NCBI GenBank assembly: GCA_002869365.1 | Contig: PKTA01000166.1 | Location: forward strand, 1 to 57,027 | DNA: 57,027 nucleotides | Direction of reading: 5' to 3' | Origin: Marinilabiliales bacterium | GTDB lineage: Bacteria; Bacteroidota; Bacteroidia; Bacteroidales; F082 | Part shown: in pieces, positions 37,274 to 46,457 of the stretch | Layout: each line of letters begins with the position of its first letter | Position numbering within the stretch: position 1 is the first letter of the stretch | Notes under the pieces: generated by a model | What the model was told of the DNA's origin: nothing | Databases searched by the model: none | What the model saw: the letters and a program-made list of their open reading frames with translations, nothing else | Made by a program: the position numbers and the translations under genes

Positions 37274-37321
37274 TATTTTTGAGGCCCGATTAAATATTAC
37301 AGTTTACTTACATAAGTATAT

Positions 37322-37329
37322 TACTTTTG
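37322..37329 (+). promoter_or_regulatory. -7 promoter element TACTTTTG of obg
   Basis: Matches TAnnTTTG 25 bp before the obg ATG. The upstream TTTA at 37303 is a poor -33 candidate with short spacing. Confidence 0.5.
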
Positions 37330-37354
37330 CAACAATAAATTTTAGTTTGAAAAT

Positions 37355-38350
37355 ATGGCAAATGCGAATTTTGTAGATCATGTAAGAATATTTTGTTCTT
37401 CGGGAAAGGGTGGTCCGGGATCATCTCATTTCAGGAGAGAAAAATATATACCGAAAGGCGGACCTGATGGAGGTGATGGAGGTAAAGGTGGTGATATTAT
37501 TATGGTTGGTAATTCTCAAATGTGGACTCTTTTACATTTGCGATATACAAGGCATTTGAGAGCAGAACACGGTGAGTCAGGTGGAAAATCAAGAAGTACA
37601 GGAGCAAACGGAAAAGATATAATTATAGAAGTGCCCCTTGGAACCATTGCAAAAAATAGTGAAACAGAAGAAGTAATAGGAGAAATTACCGAACATAACG
37701 AATCCATTGTTTTGTTGGAGGGTGGTCGTGGCGGACTAGGTAACGACCATTTTAAATCATCTACTAATCAAGCCCCAAAGTATTCACAACCAGGCGAAGA
37801 AGGCAAAGAAGCACCCATAGTTTTTGAATTGAAAATTCTTGCCGACGTTCGATTGGTAGGATTTCCAAATGCAGGAAAATCTACCCTTCTGTCAGTTGTT
37901 TCTGCTGCTAAACCCGAAATAGCAGATTATCCGTTTACTACCTTAACACCTAATTTGGGGATAGTTTCATATCGTGATAACCGATCATTTGTAATGGCGG
38001 ATATCCCTGGAATTATAGAAGGCGCAAGCGAAGGAAAAGGACTGGGCATTAGATTTCTAAGGCATATTGAAAGAAATTCAATGCTCCTTTTTATGATTCC
38101 GTGCGATTCGGATGATATAGCAAAAGAATATGAAGTTCTTCTTAATGAACTAAAGCAGTACAATCCGGAACTTTTGGATAAAAACAGAATACTTGCTATT
38201 ACTAAAACAGATATGATTGACGAAGAATTGAAGGAAGAAATTAAACACAGTTTGCCCAAAATACCATATGTTTTTATTTCATCAGTGGCCAATAAAAATA
38301 TCGACAAACTTAAAGATATGATTTGGCTGGGATTGAATGACGATTCCTAA
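37355..38350 (+). CDS. obg: Obg GTPase, ribosome assembly factor
   Basis: Protein of 331 residues. The glycine-rich Obg fold occupies 1-157 ([24 protein letters not shown]). A GTPase domain follows with G1 [10 protein letters not shown]2 within FTTLTP, G3 [11 protein letters not shown]4 TKTD and G5 SSVA. The C-terminal OCT domain is absent, as in many members. Obg binds the 50S subunit and couples ribosome maturation to GTP level. It is a single-gene unit here and converges on a glycosyltransferase gene 6 bp away. Its promoter region is shared with the cytochrome operon. Confidence 0.96.
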   Translation: MANANFVDHVRIFCSSGKGGPGSSHFRREKYIPKGGPDGGDGGKGGDIIMVGNSQMWTLLHLRYTRHLRAEHGESGGKSRSTGANGKDIIIEVPLGTIAKNSETEEVIGEITEHNESIVLLEGGRGGLGNDHFKSSTNQAPKYSQPGEEGKEAPIVFELKILADVRLVGFPNAGKSTLLSVVSAAKPEIADYPFTTLTPNLGIVSYRDNRSFVMADIPGIIEGASEGKGLGIRFLRHIERNSMLLFMIPCDSDDIAKEYEVLLNELKQYNPELLDKNRILAITKTDMIDEELKEEIKHSLPKIPYVFISSVANKNIDKLKDMIWLGLNDDS

Positions 38351-38356
38351 ATTTAT

Positions 38357-39772
38357 TTATTTCAGATCGTACACTTTATAATATTCATTATCAATTAGTA
38401 TATTGTAGTTTAATCGGGTGTCGCTTCCAAACGACTTTTTCAAGATTACTATGTATTTACATCCATTGTTTTTCAAATCTGAAATATATTTCTTGTCTAA
38501 AAGTTTTGAATTATCACAAACCCATCCTTTTCTATGCGCAAAATACATTGGAGTGGGATATTCGCCACTGTTTATTACTATTAAATCATCTTTGTTTGAA
38601 ATACTGTCAAGACTCGATTCTAATCGGATAATTTCTCTCTCATTTGGTTTGATAACGAAATCATTCCATTGATTTAAAATTCCTTCAATACAAATTGCAA
38701 ATAATAATACTTTTACTAAAGTGGAATTTTTTATTTTGCTAATACCATATGAAGCTACCAGAGCCATTATAGGTATAAAAGGTAAAACATAATAGGAGTG
38801 AAATGCAAAAGTTTTACCTGATTTAAATATTATCAAACTGAACGATAAAAGACTTATAAGAAAAGTAATCCAGATAATTTTATCCTTCTTAATAATAGAA
38901 ATTATTAAACCAAATAATAGCATTGAAAATCCAACATAACGTATTGCAGTTTCGTAGAAATGATTGAGTATTTCTGGGAGATATTTTATGGATTCATTGA
39001 ACCCCTGATTGAAATTTTTACCCATAAAGAAGTGCCAGAATCCAAATTCATCTACGAGATATGGTACCCAAATATAATACCAATAGTAAGTAATTCCTGC
39101 AATAACTGAACTTACCCCAATAAATATTAATTTTCTGATGTAATTTCCTCCACCAAATATCCAAATACTATATAAAATCCAAATATAAACAACAGGTAAT
39201 TTGGAGAGTACTCCAAATAATCCAAATACAAAGTACAATAAAAGATTTAAAATTGATTTCTTGCCCTCTAAATAATTAGTTCCATAATACAATGAGATAA
39301 TTATCAGTGATGATGCAAAAGTATCGGGCATTATTTTCCTTGAATATGCAAACCAAAAAGATGCTAATAAAATAATAGAAGCGTTGAAAGCAACATTCTT
39401 TTCAAAATATTTTAATAGTAGTTTGTAGAAGAATAATATGCCAATGCTCGAAATCAGTAAATTAATTAGTCTTCCATACCAATGATCATATCCAAAAACC
39501 AATGAAAAAACATATATTAAATAATTGAAAATGGGGAATTCCATTCCTGTAATTCCAGATTTCTCTCCTGCAATATCTATTCGTGGATAGAAAATATTTA
39601 GATCTGCTTCATAAAAGTTCCTTGCCGCCATACAAACCGTTGTTTGTCGCCAGTTATGAGCAACTTCTAAAGGAGGGTTAGTGATACCATAAAGCCTGAG
39701 AATGCCGAATAGGATTATCCAAAATCTAATGTCGTTTAATATAATATTTAAATTAGCCTTAGTCAAAATCAA
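38357..39772 (-). CDS. GT39-like membrane glycosyltransferase
   Basis: Protein of 471 residues with about ten to twelve predicted membrane helices. It resembles the ArnT/PMT-like (GT-C) family. The first extracytoplasmic loop holds the usual residues (EVAHNWRQTT, with conserved Arg, and GMEFPIFNYLIYV), and a periplasmic C-terminal domain follows. Such enzymes transfer sugars from polyprenyl-phosphate carriers. The acceptor is unknown. The start is TTG overlapping the stop of the LuxR-type regulator (TTGA). No ATG is available nearby. Confidence 0.75.
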   Translation of the reverse strand: MILTKANLNIILNDIRFWIILFGILRLYGITNPPLEVAHNWRQTTVCMAARNFYEADLNIFYPRIDIAGEKSGITGMEFPIFNYLIYVFSLVFGYDHWYGRLINLLISSIGILFFYKLLLKYFEKNVAFNASIILLASFWFAYSRKIMPDTFASSLIIISLYYGTNYLEGKKSILNLLLYFVFGLFGVLSKLPVVYIWILYSIWIFGGGNYIRKLIFIGVSSVIAGITYYWYYIWVPYLVDEFGFWHFFMGKNFNQGFNESIKYLPEILNHFYETAIRYVGFSMLLFGLIISIIKKDKIIWITFLISLLSFSLIIFKSGKTFAFHSYYVLPFIPIMALVASYGISKIKNSTLVKVLLFAICIEGILNQWNDFVIKPNEREIIRLESSLDSISNKDDLIVINSGEYPTPMYFAHRKGWVCDNSKLLDKKYISDLKNNGCKYIVILKKSFGSDTRLNYNILIDNEYYKVYDLK

Positions 39773-40419
39773 TCTAATTCTATAATATTATTTTTAATTG
39801 CAAATTTCACAAGATCTACCGTAGTTTTTATATTGATTTTCTTCATGATGTTAGTCTTGTGAGTTTCTACAGTGCGGATGCTAATAAACAGGTTGTCAGC
39901 AATTTGCTTATTGGTTCTGCCTTCAGCAAATTGTTTTAATACTTCTGTCTCTCTTGGTGAGAGTTGAGTAATTATTTTATTATTCTTCGAAGAGTTTTTA
40001 TCATGCAAATAGGAGTTTAGTAATAAGTTTGTAATAGTTTTTGCATAAAAGTCGTATCCATTTCTCAAGGAATAAATTGCCTCCAGCATTTCCGACCTGC
40101 CGGTATCACTACTCAAATGTCCTTTGGCCCCAACTTTTATTAGTTTAAGTATAAAATTTTCATCAACTTTAACTGTTAAAACAAGAAGTTTTAGTTTTGG
40201 AAAACGATAATTAATAACTTTAATATCTTCAAGAACTTGTGGGTTAGGATAATGTACAATAATTATTGCCACATGAACCAGATTCTCCTGCATGCTTAGT
40301 ATTAATTCATCGAAATTTGTATGACAGGAAACAAGATTAATATCATCTGCATGGGATACCAATGCCCCAATAGCTTCACTAAAAACCGGATATTCATCTA
40401 CAGTAGATATGTTAATCAT
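39769..40419 (-). CDS. NarL-type regulator with degenerate receiver
   Basis: Regulator of 216 residues. The receiver-like domain covers 1-120 and keeps an acidic pair (D8, E9). However, the strand that should end in the phospho-acceptor reads VAIIIVHYPNP with no Asp, and the conserved Lys is replaced in KGHLSSDTG. A canonical LuxR/GerE helix-turn-helix follows (LSPRETEVLKQFAEGRTNKQIADNLFISIRTVETHKTNI). It probably acts without phosphorylation. No kinase is adjacent. The large receiver/PEP-binding protein is divergently encoded 84 bp away and may be a target. Confidence 0.88.
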   Translation of the reverse strand: MINISTVDEYPVFSEAIGALVSHADDINLVSCHTNFDELILSMQENLVHVAIIIVHYPNPQVLEDIKVINYRFPKLKLLVLTVKVDENFILKLIKVGAKGHLSSDTGRSEMLEAIYSLRNGYDFYAKTITNLLLNSYLHDKNSSKNNKIITQLSPRETEVLKQFAEGRTNKQIADNLFISIRTVETHKTNIMKKINIKTTVDLVKFAIKNNIIELD

Positions 40420-40474
40420 ATTAAAGATTTTTAAGCATCTTTTAAAAAGGCTGCGAAGTTAATAAACAAAACTG

Positions 40475-40482
40475 TAATTTTG
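40475..40482 (+). promoter_or_regulatory. -7 promoter element TAATTTTG
   Basis: Matches TAnnTTTG, 21 bp before the ATG of the receiver/PEP-binding gene. This implies a very short leader. No clear -33. Confidence 0.45.
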
Positions 40483-40503
40483 TAACAGAAAAATGCTGAA
40501 AGA

Positions 40504-43500
40504 ATGTCGGAAAAGCCAAATTATCTTATATATCTTGAACTTACAAATGAAATAAATAATATTATTCTTGAAAGAAGAGATATTGAGTTTACACTGAATT
40601 TAATTGCTAAAATTATTGATGGTAAACAAAAGAATTCTGAAATAAGTTTCATAAGAATTCTCTACCAGGGCAGGGAATATAAGAGTGTTGAATATTCATC
40701 AATGGGAGTGTGCTTCGAAAATAAGTTCTATGGCTTAAATGGTGAAGAGGGTGCATTACAAATATGTTTTACAAAATATTCAGAAGAAGATTTTGAGAAA
40801 GATTCTGCCAAAAATATTTTTATCGGCAATATTGCAGATATAATAAGTGGATATTTTTCTAAAATCGGAAAAAACGAAACATCCAAAGGCATAGTTGAGG
40901 AAACTGAATATATCGAAAGTTCAACAATAAGTCTTAAATTCCTTCAAAGATTCCTTAATAAAAATACTCATAACCGTGATATTTACCACGATTTAATGCC
41001 TTTCAAAGTAAAGGAAATATTACTAATATCCAGCCTTTATGATGCTTATGCTATCGACAGGGAGGGTAGATTCTCGGAGCATATGCTTGGACAGTATATG
41101 GACCTTAATCTTACATCTTTTCCCCGAATTACTGGAGCATCATCTTCTCAGCAGGCATTCGAAATATTGGAATCCAAACAATTCGATTTGGTAATATATA
41201 TGGTTGGAGCAAACAAAAAAATGCCCTTGGTAACCAGCCGCCAAATTAAAAAGCGTTATCCATATTTACCCATTTATCTTCTTACAAATAATAGTAGCGA
41301 TATTGCTTATTACCAGGAAATTGAGGATGATTTTAATTTTGCTGATAAAATTTTTAGCTGGAATGGAAATTCAAATATTTTCTTTTCCATGATAAAGTTG
41401 CTGGAAGATCAGATTAATGTTTTTAATGATACTGAAATAGGTAATGTAAGAGTTATTCTTTTAGTGGAAGATAACCCGACTTATTATTCCAGATACCTTT
41501 CATTTTTGTACAAAGTATTAATGGAGCAAACAAAGCGTATTATCGATGATGTTAGTACCGATGAACTTTATAAGGTTCTAAGGATGAGAGCGAGGCCGAA
41601 AATACTGCTGGCAACAAATTATGAAGAAGCTGTGCAGATTATAAAAGCACATAAAAAATATCTTCTTTGCCTGATTACAGATGTTAAGTTCAATATGAAA
41701 GGAAAATCGGAACAGGCTGCAGGCATTGAATTGATAAAATATACGCGTAAACAAATTAAAAATCTCCCAACTGTTATTCAATCTTCGGATTTGATGAATA
41801 AAGAACTGGCACATGAAATAAACTCTTTGTTCATTTATAAAAATTCGGAAACTTTATACCTCGATTTTCTTGATTTTATTACCAATAATCTGGGTTTCGG
41901 CGACTTTATTTTTAAAGATGAAAATGAAAACGAGATTGCACGTGCTTCCAATATTAATGAGTTTGAAAGATTAATAAAAACCATTCCTGTTGAATCATTA
42001 TTGTTTCATGGTAGTCGAGACCATCTTTCAATGTGGCTTATGGCCAGAGGCGAAATCAGAGCCGCTAATAAGTTAATCCCTAAAAAAGTAAGTGATTTTG
42101 ATAATATAGACGATCTGAGAGGTACAATATTATCATTAATCCGGGCATATCGCTCAGAAAAAGCAACTGGTAATGTGATACCTTATGAAGAAGGAATGAG
42201 TATTGATGAAGGAAATGTTTATTCACTTGCTGAGGGTTCTATGGGAGGAAAGGGAAGAGGTCTTGCCTTTATTAATGCTCTGATAGGGAATTATAATTTC
42301 AGCAAATTTATTCCGGATATTGAGATAAGAACGCCAAAAACAATAATTATTCGAACCAGTGAATTTGAGAACTTCATAAACAGTAATAAATTACATACTA
42401 CCATATTAAAAGAAAAGGACTATAATAAAATCAGGTTTGCATTTTTACAAGGTCACCTTTCTGCTGATTTAAAAAGTAAATTAAGAAGCATACTAAAAAC
42501 TTTTACCAAGCCTATTGCTGTGAGAAGTTCAGGGCTGTTTGAGGATTCAATATCTCAACCATTTGCAGGTATTTTTGAAACCTATTTACTACCTAACAGT
42601 CATGATGATTTTGAAATAAGATTACAACAAACATTAGATGCCATAAAACTTGTTTTTGCTTCTGTTTTTTCAACCACTGCCAAAGGCTATGTGGAGGCCA
42701 TAAGTTATAAACTTGAAGATGAAAAAATGGCTGTTGTTTTACAAGAGGTGGTAGGAAATCAATACGATAATCTATATTATCCGCATATAAGTGGTGTAGC
42801 CCTTTCATTTAATTATTATCCTATAGCACATATGAAACCTGAAGAGGGTTTTGCTGTTGCTGCCGTTGGATTGGGGAAATATGTTGTAGAAGGGCAGAAG
42901 GCATTCCGTTTTTCACCAAAGTATCCCGGTATCGAAATCAACTCTCCGAAAAATCAATTTAAAAATTCTCAGGTTCAGTTTTATGCAATAGATCTTGAAC
43001 GTAAGAATTTAAACCTTTTTGAAGGAGAAATGGCAGGATTATCACACGAAGATATTTCGGTTGCAGAAAAGCAAGGCACTTTAAATCATTGTGCCTCAGT
43101 TTATAATCCCGATAGTAATACCATATATCCCGGGGTAAAAAAACGCGGACCAAGAATTGTAAACTTTGCTAATATTCTGAAGTACAACTATATTCCTCTT
43201 CATCAAACTCTCGATTTGGTATTAAATCTTGGTAGAGATGCAATGGGCTCTGCCATAGAAATAGAATATGCTGTTGATTTGAAAAAAGATAGTGAGGGCC
43301 GTGCATCATTTTATATTTTGCAAATAAAGCCACTTATAAATACTGGTGTAGATTGTAACATCAATATGGCAGAGGTAGAAAAGGATAGTATTGTTCTTTA
43401 TACCGAAAAGGGAATGGGAAACGGATTAATTGATAATGTTAGTAATATAATCTATCTGGACCCTAATAATTTCGATAAATCTAAAACCGAAGAAATGGTA

Positions 43501-43890
43501 AAGGAAATTGAAGAATTGAACTCCTTTATGATTTCACAAAATAAAAAATATGTATTAATTGGCCCGGGAAGATGGGGAACCAGAGATAAATGGATTGGTA
43601 TTCCTGTTAACTGGTATCAAATTTCCAACGCAAAAGTAATAGTAGAAACAAGTTTGGATAATTTTCCACTCGATGCATCTTCAGGATCTCATTTCTTTCA
43701 TAATGTTACAAGTATGGATGTTGGATATTTCACCGTTCAGTCGGAAATAACTAACAGTTATATTACGTATAACTTACTTAAGGAACAAAATCTCATCCGT
43801 AAAGGACAGTTTTTTAATATCGTGGAGTTTGAAAAACCTCTCACCATAAAAATGGATGGAAAGAAAAGGATTTATCTAATACATAGTTAA
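40504..43890 (+). CDS. Receiver plus PEP/pyruvate-binding domain protein
   Basis: Protein of 1128 residues. The N-terminal 300 residues contain receiver-like segments of low conservation (QFDLVIYMVG, PYLPIYLLTN). A better receiver occupies about 317-440 with the acidic motif LLVEDNP and an Asp near 392 (LCLITDVKF). The PPDK/PEP synthase ATP-grasp-like domain starts near 574 (SLAEGSMGGKGRGL, IAVRSSGLFEDS, FAGIFETYLL). The C-terminal part (GPGRWGTRDKWIGIP, SSGSHFFHNVTS) is conserved in a Bacteroidota family. The usual His swivel domain and PEP-binding barrel are not evident, so it is unlikely to be an ordinary PEP synthase; a regulatory phosphotransfer role is possible. Divergent from the pseudo-receiver regulator. 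Confidence 0.75.
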   Translation: MSEKPNYLIYLELTNEINNIILERRDIEFTLNLIAKIIDGKQKNSEISFIRILYQGREYKSVEYSSMGVCFENKFYGLNGEEGALQICFTKYSEEDFEKDSAKNIFIGNIADIISGYFSKIGKNETSKGIVEETEYIESSTISLKFLQRFLNKNTHNRDIYHDLMPFKVKEILLISSLYDAYAIDREGRFSEHMLGQYMDLNLTSFPRITGASSSQQAFEILESKQFDLVIYMVGANKKMPLVTSRQIKKRYPYLPIYLLTNNSSDIAYYQEIEDDFNFADKIFSWNGNSNIFFSMIKLLEDQINVFNDTEIGNVRVILLVEDNPTYYSRYLSFLYKVLMEQTKRIIDDVSTDELYKVLRMRARPKILLATNYEEAVQIIKAHKKYLLCLITDVKFNMKGKSEQAAGIELIKYTRKQIKNLPTVIQSSDLMNKELAHEINSLFIYKNSETLYLDFLDFITNNLGFGDFIFKDENENEIARASNINEFERLIKTIPVESLLFHGSRDHLSMWLMARGEIRAANKLIPKKVSDFDNIDDLRGTILSLIRAYRSEKATGNVIPYEEGMSIDEGNVYSLAEGSMGGKGRGLAFINALIGNYNFSKFIPDIEIRTPKTIIIRTSEFENFINSNKLHTTILKEKDYNKIRFAFLQGHLSADLKSKLRSILKTFTKPIAVRSSGLFEDSISQPFAGIFETYLLPNSHDDFEIRLQQTLDAIKLVFASVFSTTAKGYVEAISYKLEDEKMAVVLQEVVGNQYDNLYYPHISGVALSFNYYPIAHMKPEEGFAVAAVGLGKYVVEGQKAFRFSPKYPGIEINSPKNQFKNSQVQFYAIDLERKNLNLFEGEMAGLSHEDISVAEKQGTLNHCASVYNPDSNTIYPGVKKRGPRIVNFANILKYNYIPLHQTLDLVLNLGRDAMGSAIEIEYAVDLKKDSEGRASFYILQIKPLINTGVDCNINMAEVEKDSIVLYTEKGMGNGLIDNVSNIIYLDPNNFDKSKTEEMVKEIEELNSFMISQNKKYVLIGPGRWGTRDKWIGIPVNWYQISNAKVIVETSLDNFPLDASSGSHFFHNVTSMDVGYFTVQSEITNSYITYNLLKEQNLIRKGQFFNIVEFEKPLTIKMDGKKRIYLIHS

Positions 43891-43922
43891 ATTATAACAA
43901 TATTCGACTTATTTTCACTCAC

Positions 43923-43949
43923 AAAACAGGCCTTAAATAGCTGTTTTTT
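43923..43949 (+). terminator. Probable terminator after the PEP-binding protein gene
   Basis: The 7-bp inverted repeat AAAACAG / CTGTTTT with an 11-nt loop ends in six T residues, starting 33 bp after the stop codon. Confidence 0.6.
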
Positions 43950-44054
43950 ACCTATTTGAATTAGAATCAATATAAATTAAGCCTTTAATATGCTGATTAC
44001 CTGAATATAGCATACTAATGCATAAAAACAAGTATAAAAAAATCCCTTAATTCC

Positions 44055-44062
44055 TAAATTTG
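44055..44062 (+). promoter_or_regulatory. -7 promoter element TAAATTTG of the Nfn operon
   Basis: Matches TAnnTTTG, 38 bp before the NfnA start codon. No clear -33 element. Confidence 0.5.
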
Positions 44063-44100
44063 TTGCTCATTTTTTTTACAAAATATAAAGTACTGATAAT

Positions 44101-44937
44101 ATGAGTAAAATTCTGGAAAAGGAGTATTTTTCTAAAAACGTAGTAAAACTTGTTTTAGATGCTCCCGAAATAGCAAAGTCCCGTAAACCGGGTCACTTCG
44201 TCATAATAAAAATTGGTGATAAAGGAGAAAGGATACCCTTAACAATTGCATCTTCTGACGTTGAAAAAGGAACAATTACTCTGGTTGTTCAAAAAGTTGG
44301 AGTTACTTCTGCCAAATTGCTTAATCTTGAAGTTGGCGAGGAAGTTACGGATGTTGTAGGTCCATTGGGAGAAGCCACTCATATTGAGAAAGTTGGTACT
44401 GTATTATGTGCCGGAGGTGGTGTTGGGGTTGCCCCATTACTTCCTATTGTTGAAGGATTTAAGAAAGCTGGCAATAGAGTAATAACTGTTTTGGCAGCCA
44501 GAACAAAGGATTTGGTAATTCTTGAAGAACAAATGCGTGAGTTCTCCGATGAGGTAATAATTATGACTGACGATGGAAGTTATGGTACCAAAGGATTGGT
44601 TACCATGGGTATGGAAGAGGTTATTGATCGAGAAAAAGTTGATTTGTCGGTGGTTATTGGCCCCGCTATTATGATGAAGTTTGCCTCACTTACCACTAAA
44701 AAATATAATATTAAAACCTATGCCAGTCTAAATACCATTATGGTTGACGGAACCGGTATGTGCGGTGCATGTCGTATTAGTGTGGGAGGTAAAACAAAAT
44801 TTGTTTGCGTTGATGGCCCTGAATTTGATGCCCATCAGGTGGACTTCGATCAAATGTTGATGCGTCTTGGTGCTTATAAAGACCAGGAGTATGCCGCTTA
44901 TCAAAAGTATTTAGAAACCAGTGAAACTGTAGCATAA
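44101..44937 (+). CDS. nfnA: NfnA-type FAD/NAD and [2Fe-2S] subunit
   Basis: Protein of 278 residues in the sulfide dehydrogenase / dihydroorotate dehydrogenase electron transfer family. It has a FAD-binding beta-barrel (about 1-95, IPLTIASSD), a NAD(H)-binding domain (CAGGGVGVAPLLPI) and a [2Fe-2S] cluster site (DGTGMCGACRISV..FVCVDGP). With the next gene it forms NADH-dependent ferredoxin:NADP+ oxidoreductase, which bifurcates electrons from NADPH to ferredoxin and NAD+. SudB of sulfide dehydrogenase is the same fold, so a polysulfide reductase role cannot be excluded. The stop overlaps the next start by one base. Confidence 0.88.
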   Translation: MSKILEKEYFSKNVVKLVLDAPEIAKSRKPGHFVIIKIGDKGERIPLTIASSDVEKGTITLVVQKVGVTSAKLLNLEVGEEVTDVVGPLGEATHIEKVGTVLCAGGGVGVAPLLPIVEGFKKAGNRVITVLAARTKDLVILEEQMREFSDEVIIMTDDGSYGTKGLVTMGMEEVIDREKVDLSVVIGPAIMMKFASLTTKKYNIKTYASLNTIMVDGTGMCGACRISVGGKTKFVCVDGPEFDAHQVDFDQMLMRLGAYKDQEYAAYQKYLETSETVA

Positions 44938-46427
44938 TGGAAAATATAACAGATTATTTGAAAGAGGAAAGAAGTCAGGAATGGCGCGACGAGATTAGAA
45001 AGTCGATGAAAACTAAAGAGCGTACTACTCGCGAACGTGTTTCAATGCCTGAAGAAGATCCTAATATTAGAAATAAAAGCAATCTTGAAGTAAACAGAGG
45101 TCTTGAAACAGATGTGGCAGTTTTAGAAGCACAAAGATGTATCGACTGTGCTAATCCAACTTGTATGGAAGGTTGCCCGGTAGGGATTTATATTCCTAAG
45201 TTTATCAAGAAAATTGAAGTAAGAGATTTCCTGGGTGCTGCTTCTGTTTTAAAAGAAACAAACGGACTTCCTGCAGTTTGTGGTCGCGTTTGTCCACAGG
45301 AAAAGCAGTGCGAAGCCAGTTGTTTCTATACCCTTAAACTTAAAAAACCAGCAGTTGCTATTGGCCATCTAGAACGTTTTGCCGCTGATTATGAGCGTAA
45401 TAGTGGTAAAGCTTCTGTCCCAAAAGTAAATGAATCCAATAAAATAAAAATAGGCGTTGTTGGTTCCGGACCAGCCGGTTTAGCTGCCGCAGGCGACCTT
45501 GCTAAATTTGGTTACGATGTTACAGTTTTCGAAGCATTACATGAAATTGGAGGTGTTCTTAAATATGGTATTCCTGAATTCAGGTTACCAAACGATATAG
45601 TTGACTTCGAAATTGACAACCTTATGAAAATGGGAGTTAAATTCCGAACTAATTTTCTTGTGGGGAAAACAGCAAGTTTTGAAGATTTAAAAGCAGAAGG
45701 TTTTAAAGCATTTTTCGTAGGCTCAGGAGCAGGCCTTCCTAGATTTATGAATATTCCCGGAGAAAATTATAATGGTATTTTCTCGTCTAACGAATATCTT
45801 ACAAGAGTAAATCTTATGAATGCTGCAAACCCTGATTATGATACTCCTGTTATAAGCGGTAAAAATGTTGCTGTTATTGGTGGTGGTAATACTGCTATGG
45901 ATTCTGTTAGAACCGCAAAACGTTTGGGAGCAAAAAGAGCAATGATAATTTATCGTCGCTCGGAAGAGGAAATGCCAGCAAGGGTTGAAGAAGTAAAACA
46001 TGCCAAAGAAGAAGGTATAGAGTTTATGAATCTTCACAATCCTCTCGAATACTACGCCGATGAAAATGGTAGAGTAAAAAGTATGAAAGTTCAAAAAATG
46101 GAACTTGGTGAACCGGATGCATCCGGACGTCGTCGTCCTATCCCAATAGAAGGTTCTGAATTTATGTTAGAAGCCGATACCGTTGTGGTTAGCGTTGGTG
46201 TTTCTCCAAATCCCATTGTACCATCAAGTTTACCTAAATTGGAAATCACCGATTGGGGAACTATCGTTGTTGATAAAGAAACAATGCAATCTACTACTAT
46301 GCCCGAACTTTTTGCCGGTGGCGATATCGTGAGGGGTGGAGCTACAGTTATCCTGGCTATGGGCGATGGCCGTAAAGCCGCTGCCGGAATACATAAATAT
46401 ATTCAGGAGAAAATAAAAGCAAACTAG
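44937..46427 (+). CDS. nfnB: NfnB-type subunit (GltD-like FAD/FeS oxidoreductase)
   Basis: Protein of 496 residues, annotated in many genomes as homotetrameric glutamate synthase. The N-terminal region holds two [4Fe-4S] sites (CIDCANPTCMEGCPVG; CGRVCPQEKQCEASC). A FAD domain (GSGPAGLAAAGDLAKFGYDVTVFE) and a NADPH domain (GGGNTAMDSVRTAKRLGA) follow, closing with the second FAD contact AGGDIVRGGATVI. Coupled to nfnA by a TAATG overlap, it is best read as the NfnB bifurcating subunit, or SudA. It would supply reduced ferredoxin in an anaerobe. Confidence 0.88.
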   Translation: MENITDYLKEERSQEWRDEIRKSMKTKERTTRERVSMPEEDPNIRNKSNLEVNRGLETDVAVLEAQRCIDCANPTCMEGCPVGIYIPKFIKKIEVRDFLGAASVLKETNGLPAVCGRVCPQEKQCEASCFYTLKLKKPAVAIGHLERFAADYERNSGKASVPKVNESNKIKIGVVGSGPAGLAAAGDLAKFGYDVTVFEALHEIGGVLKYGIPEFRLPNDIVDFEIDNLMKMGVKFRTNFLVGKTASFEDLKAEGFKAFFVGSGAGLPRFMNIPGENYNGIFSSNEYLTRVNLMNAANPDYDTPVISGKNVAVIGGGNTAMDSVRTAKRLGAKRAMIIYRRSEEEMPARVEEVKHAKEEGIEFMNLHNPLEYYADENGRVKSMKVQKMELGEPDASGRRRPIPIEGSEFMLEADTVVVSVGVSPNPIVPSSLPKLEITDWGTIVVDKETMQSTTMPELFAGGDIVRGGATVILAMGDGRKAAAGIHKYIQEKIKAN

Positions 46428-46457
46428 ATTTATTATTTGAAATTAAAAATTAAAAAG

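Noticed and set aside
41578..41814. Minus-strand ORFs within the PEP-binding gene and multiheme genes
   Set aside because: They are antisense to long conserved coding sequences and show His/Gln-rich, low-complexity translations typical of shadow frames.
43958..43972. TTGAATTAGAATCAA as a second FNR box before nfnA
   Set aside because: The spacing between TTGA and TCAA is seven bases instead of six, and the inner arms do not pair.
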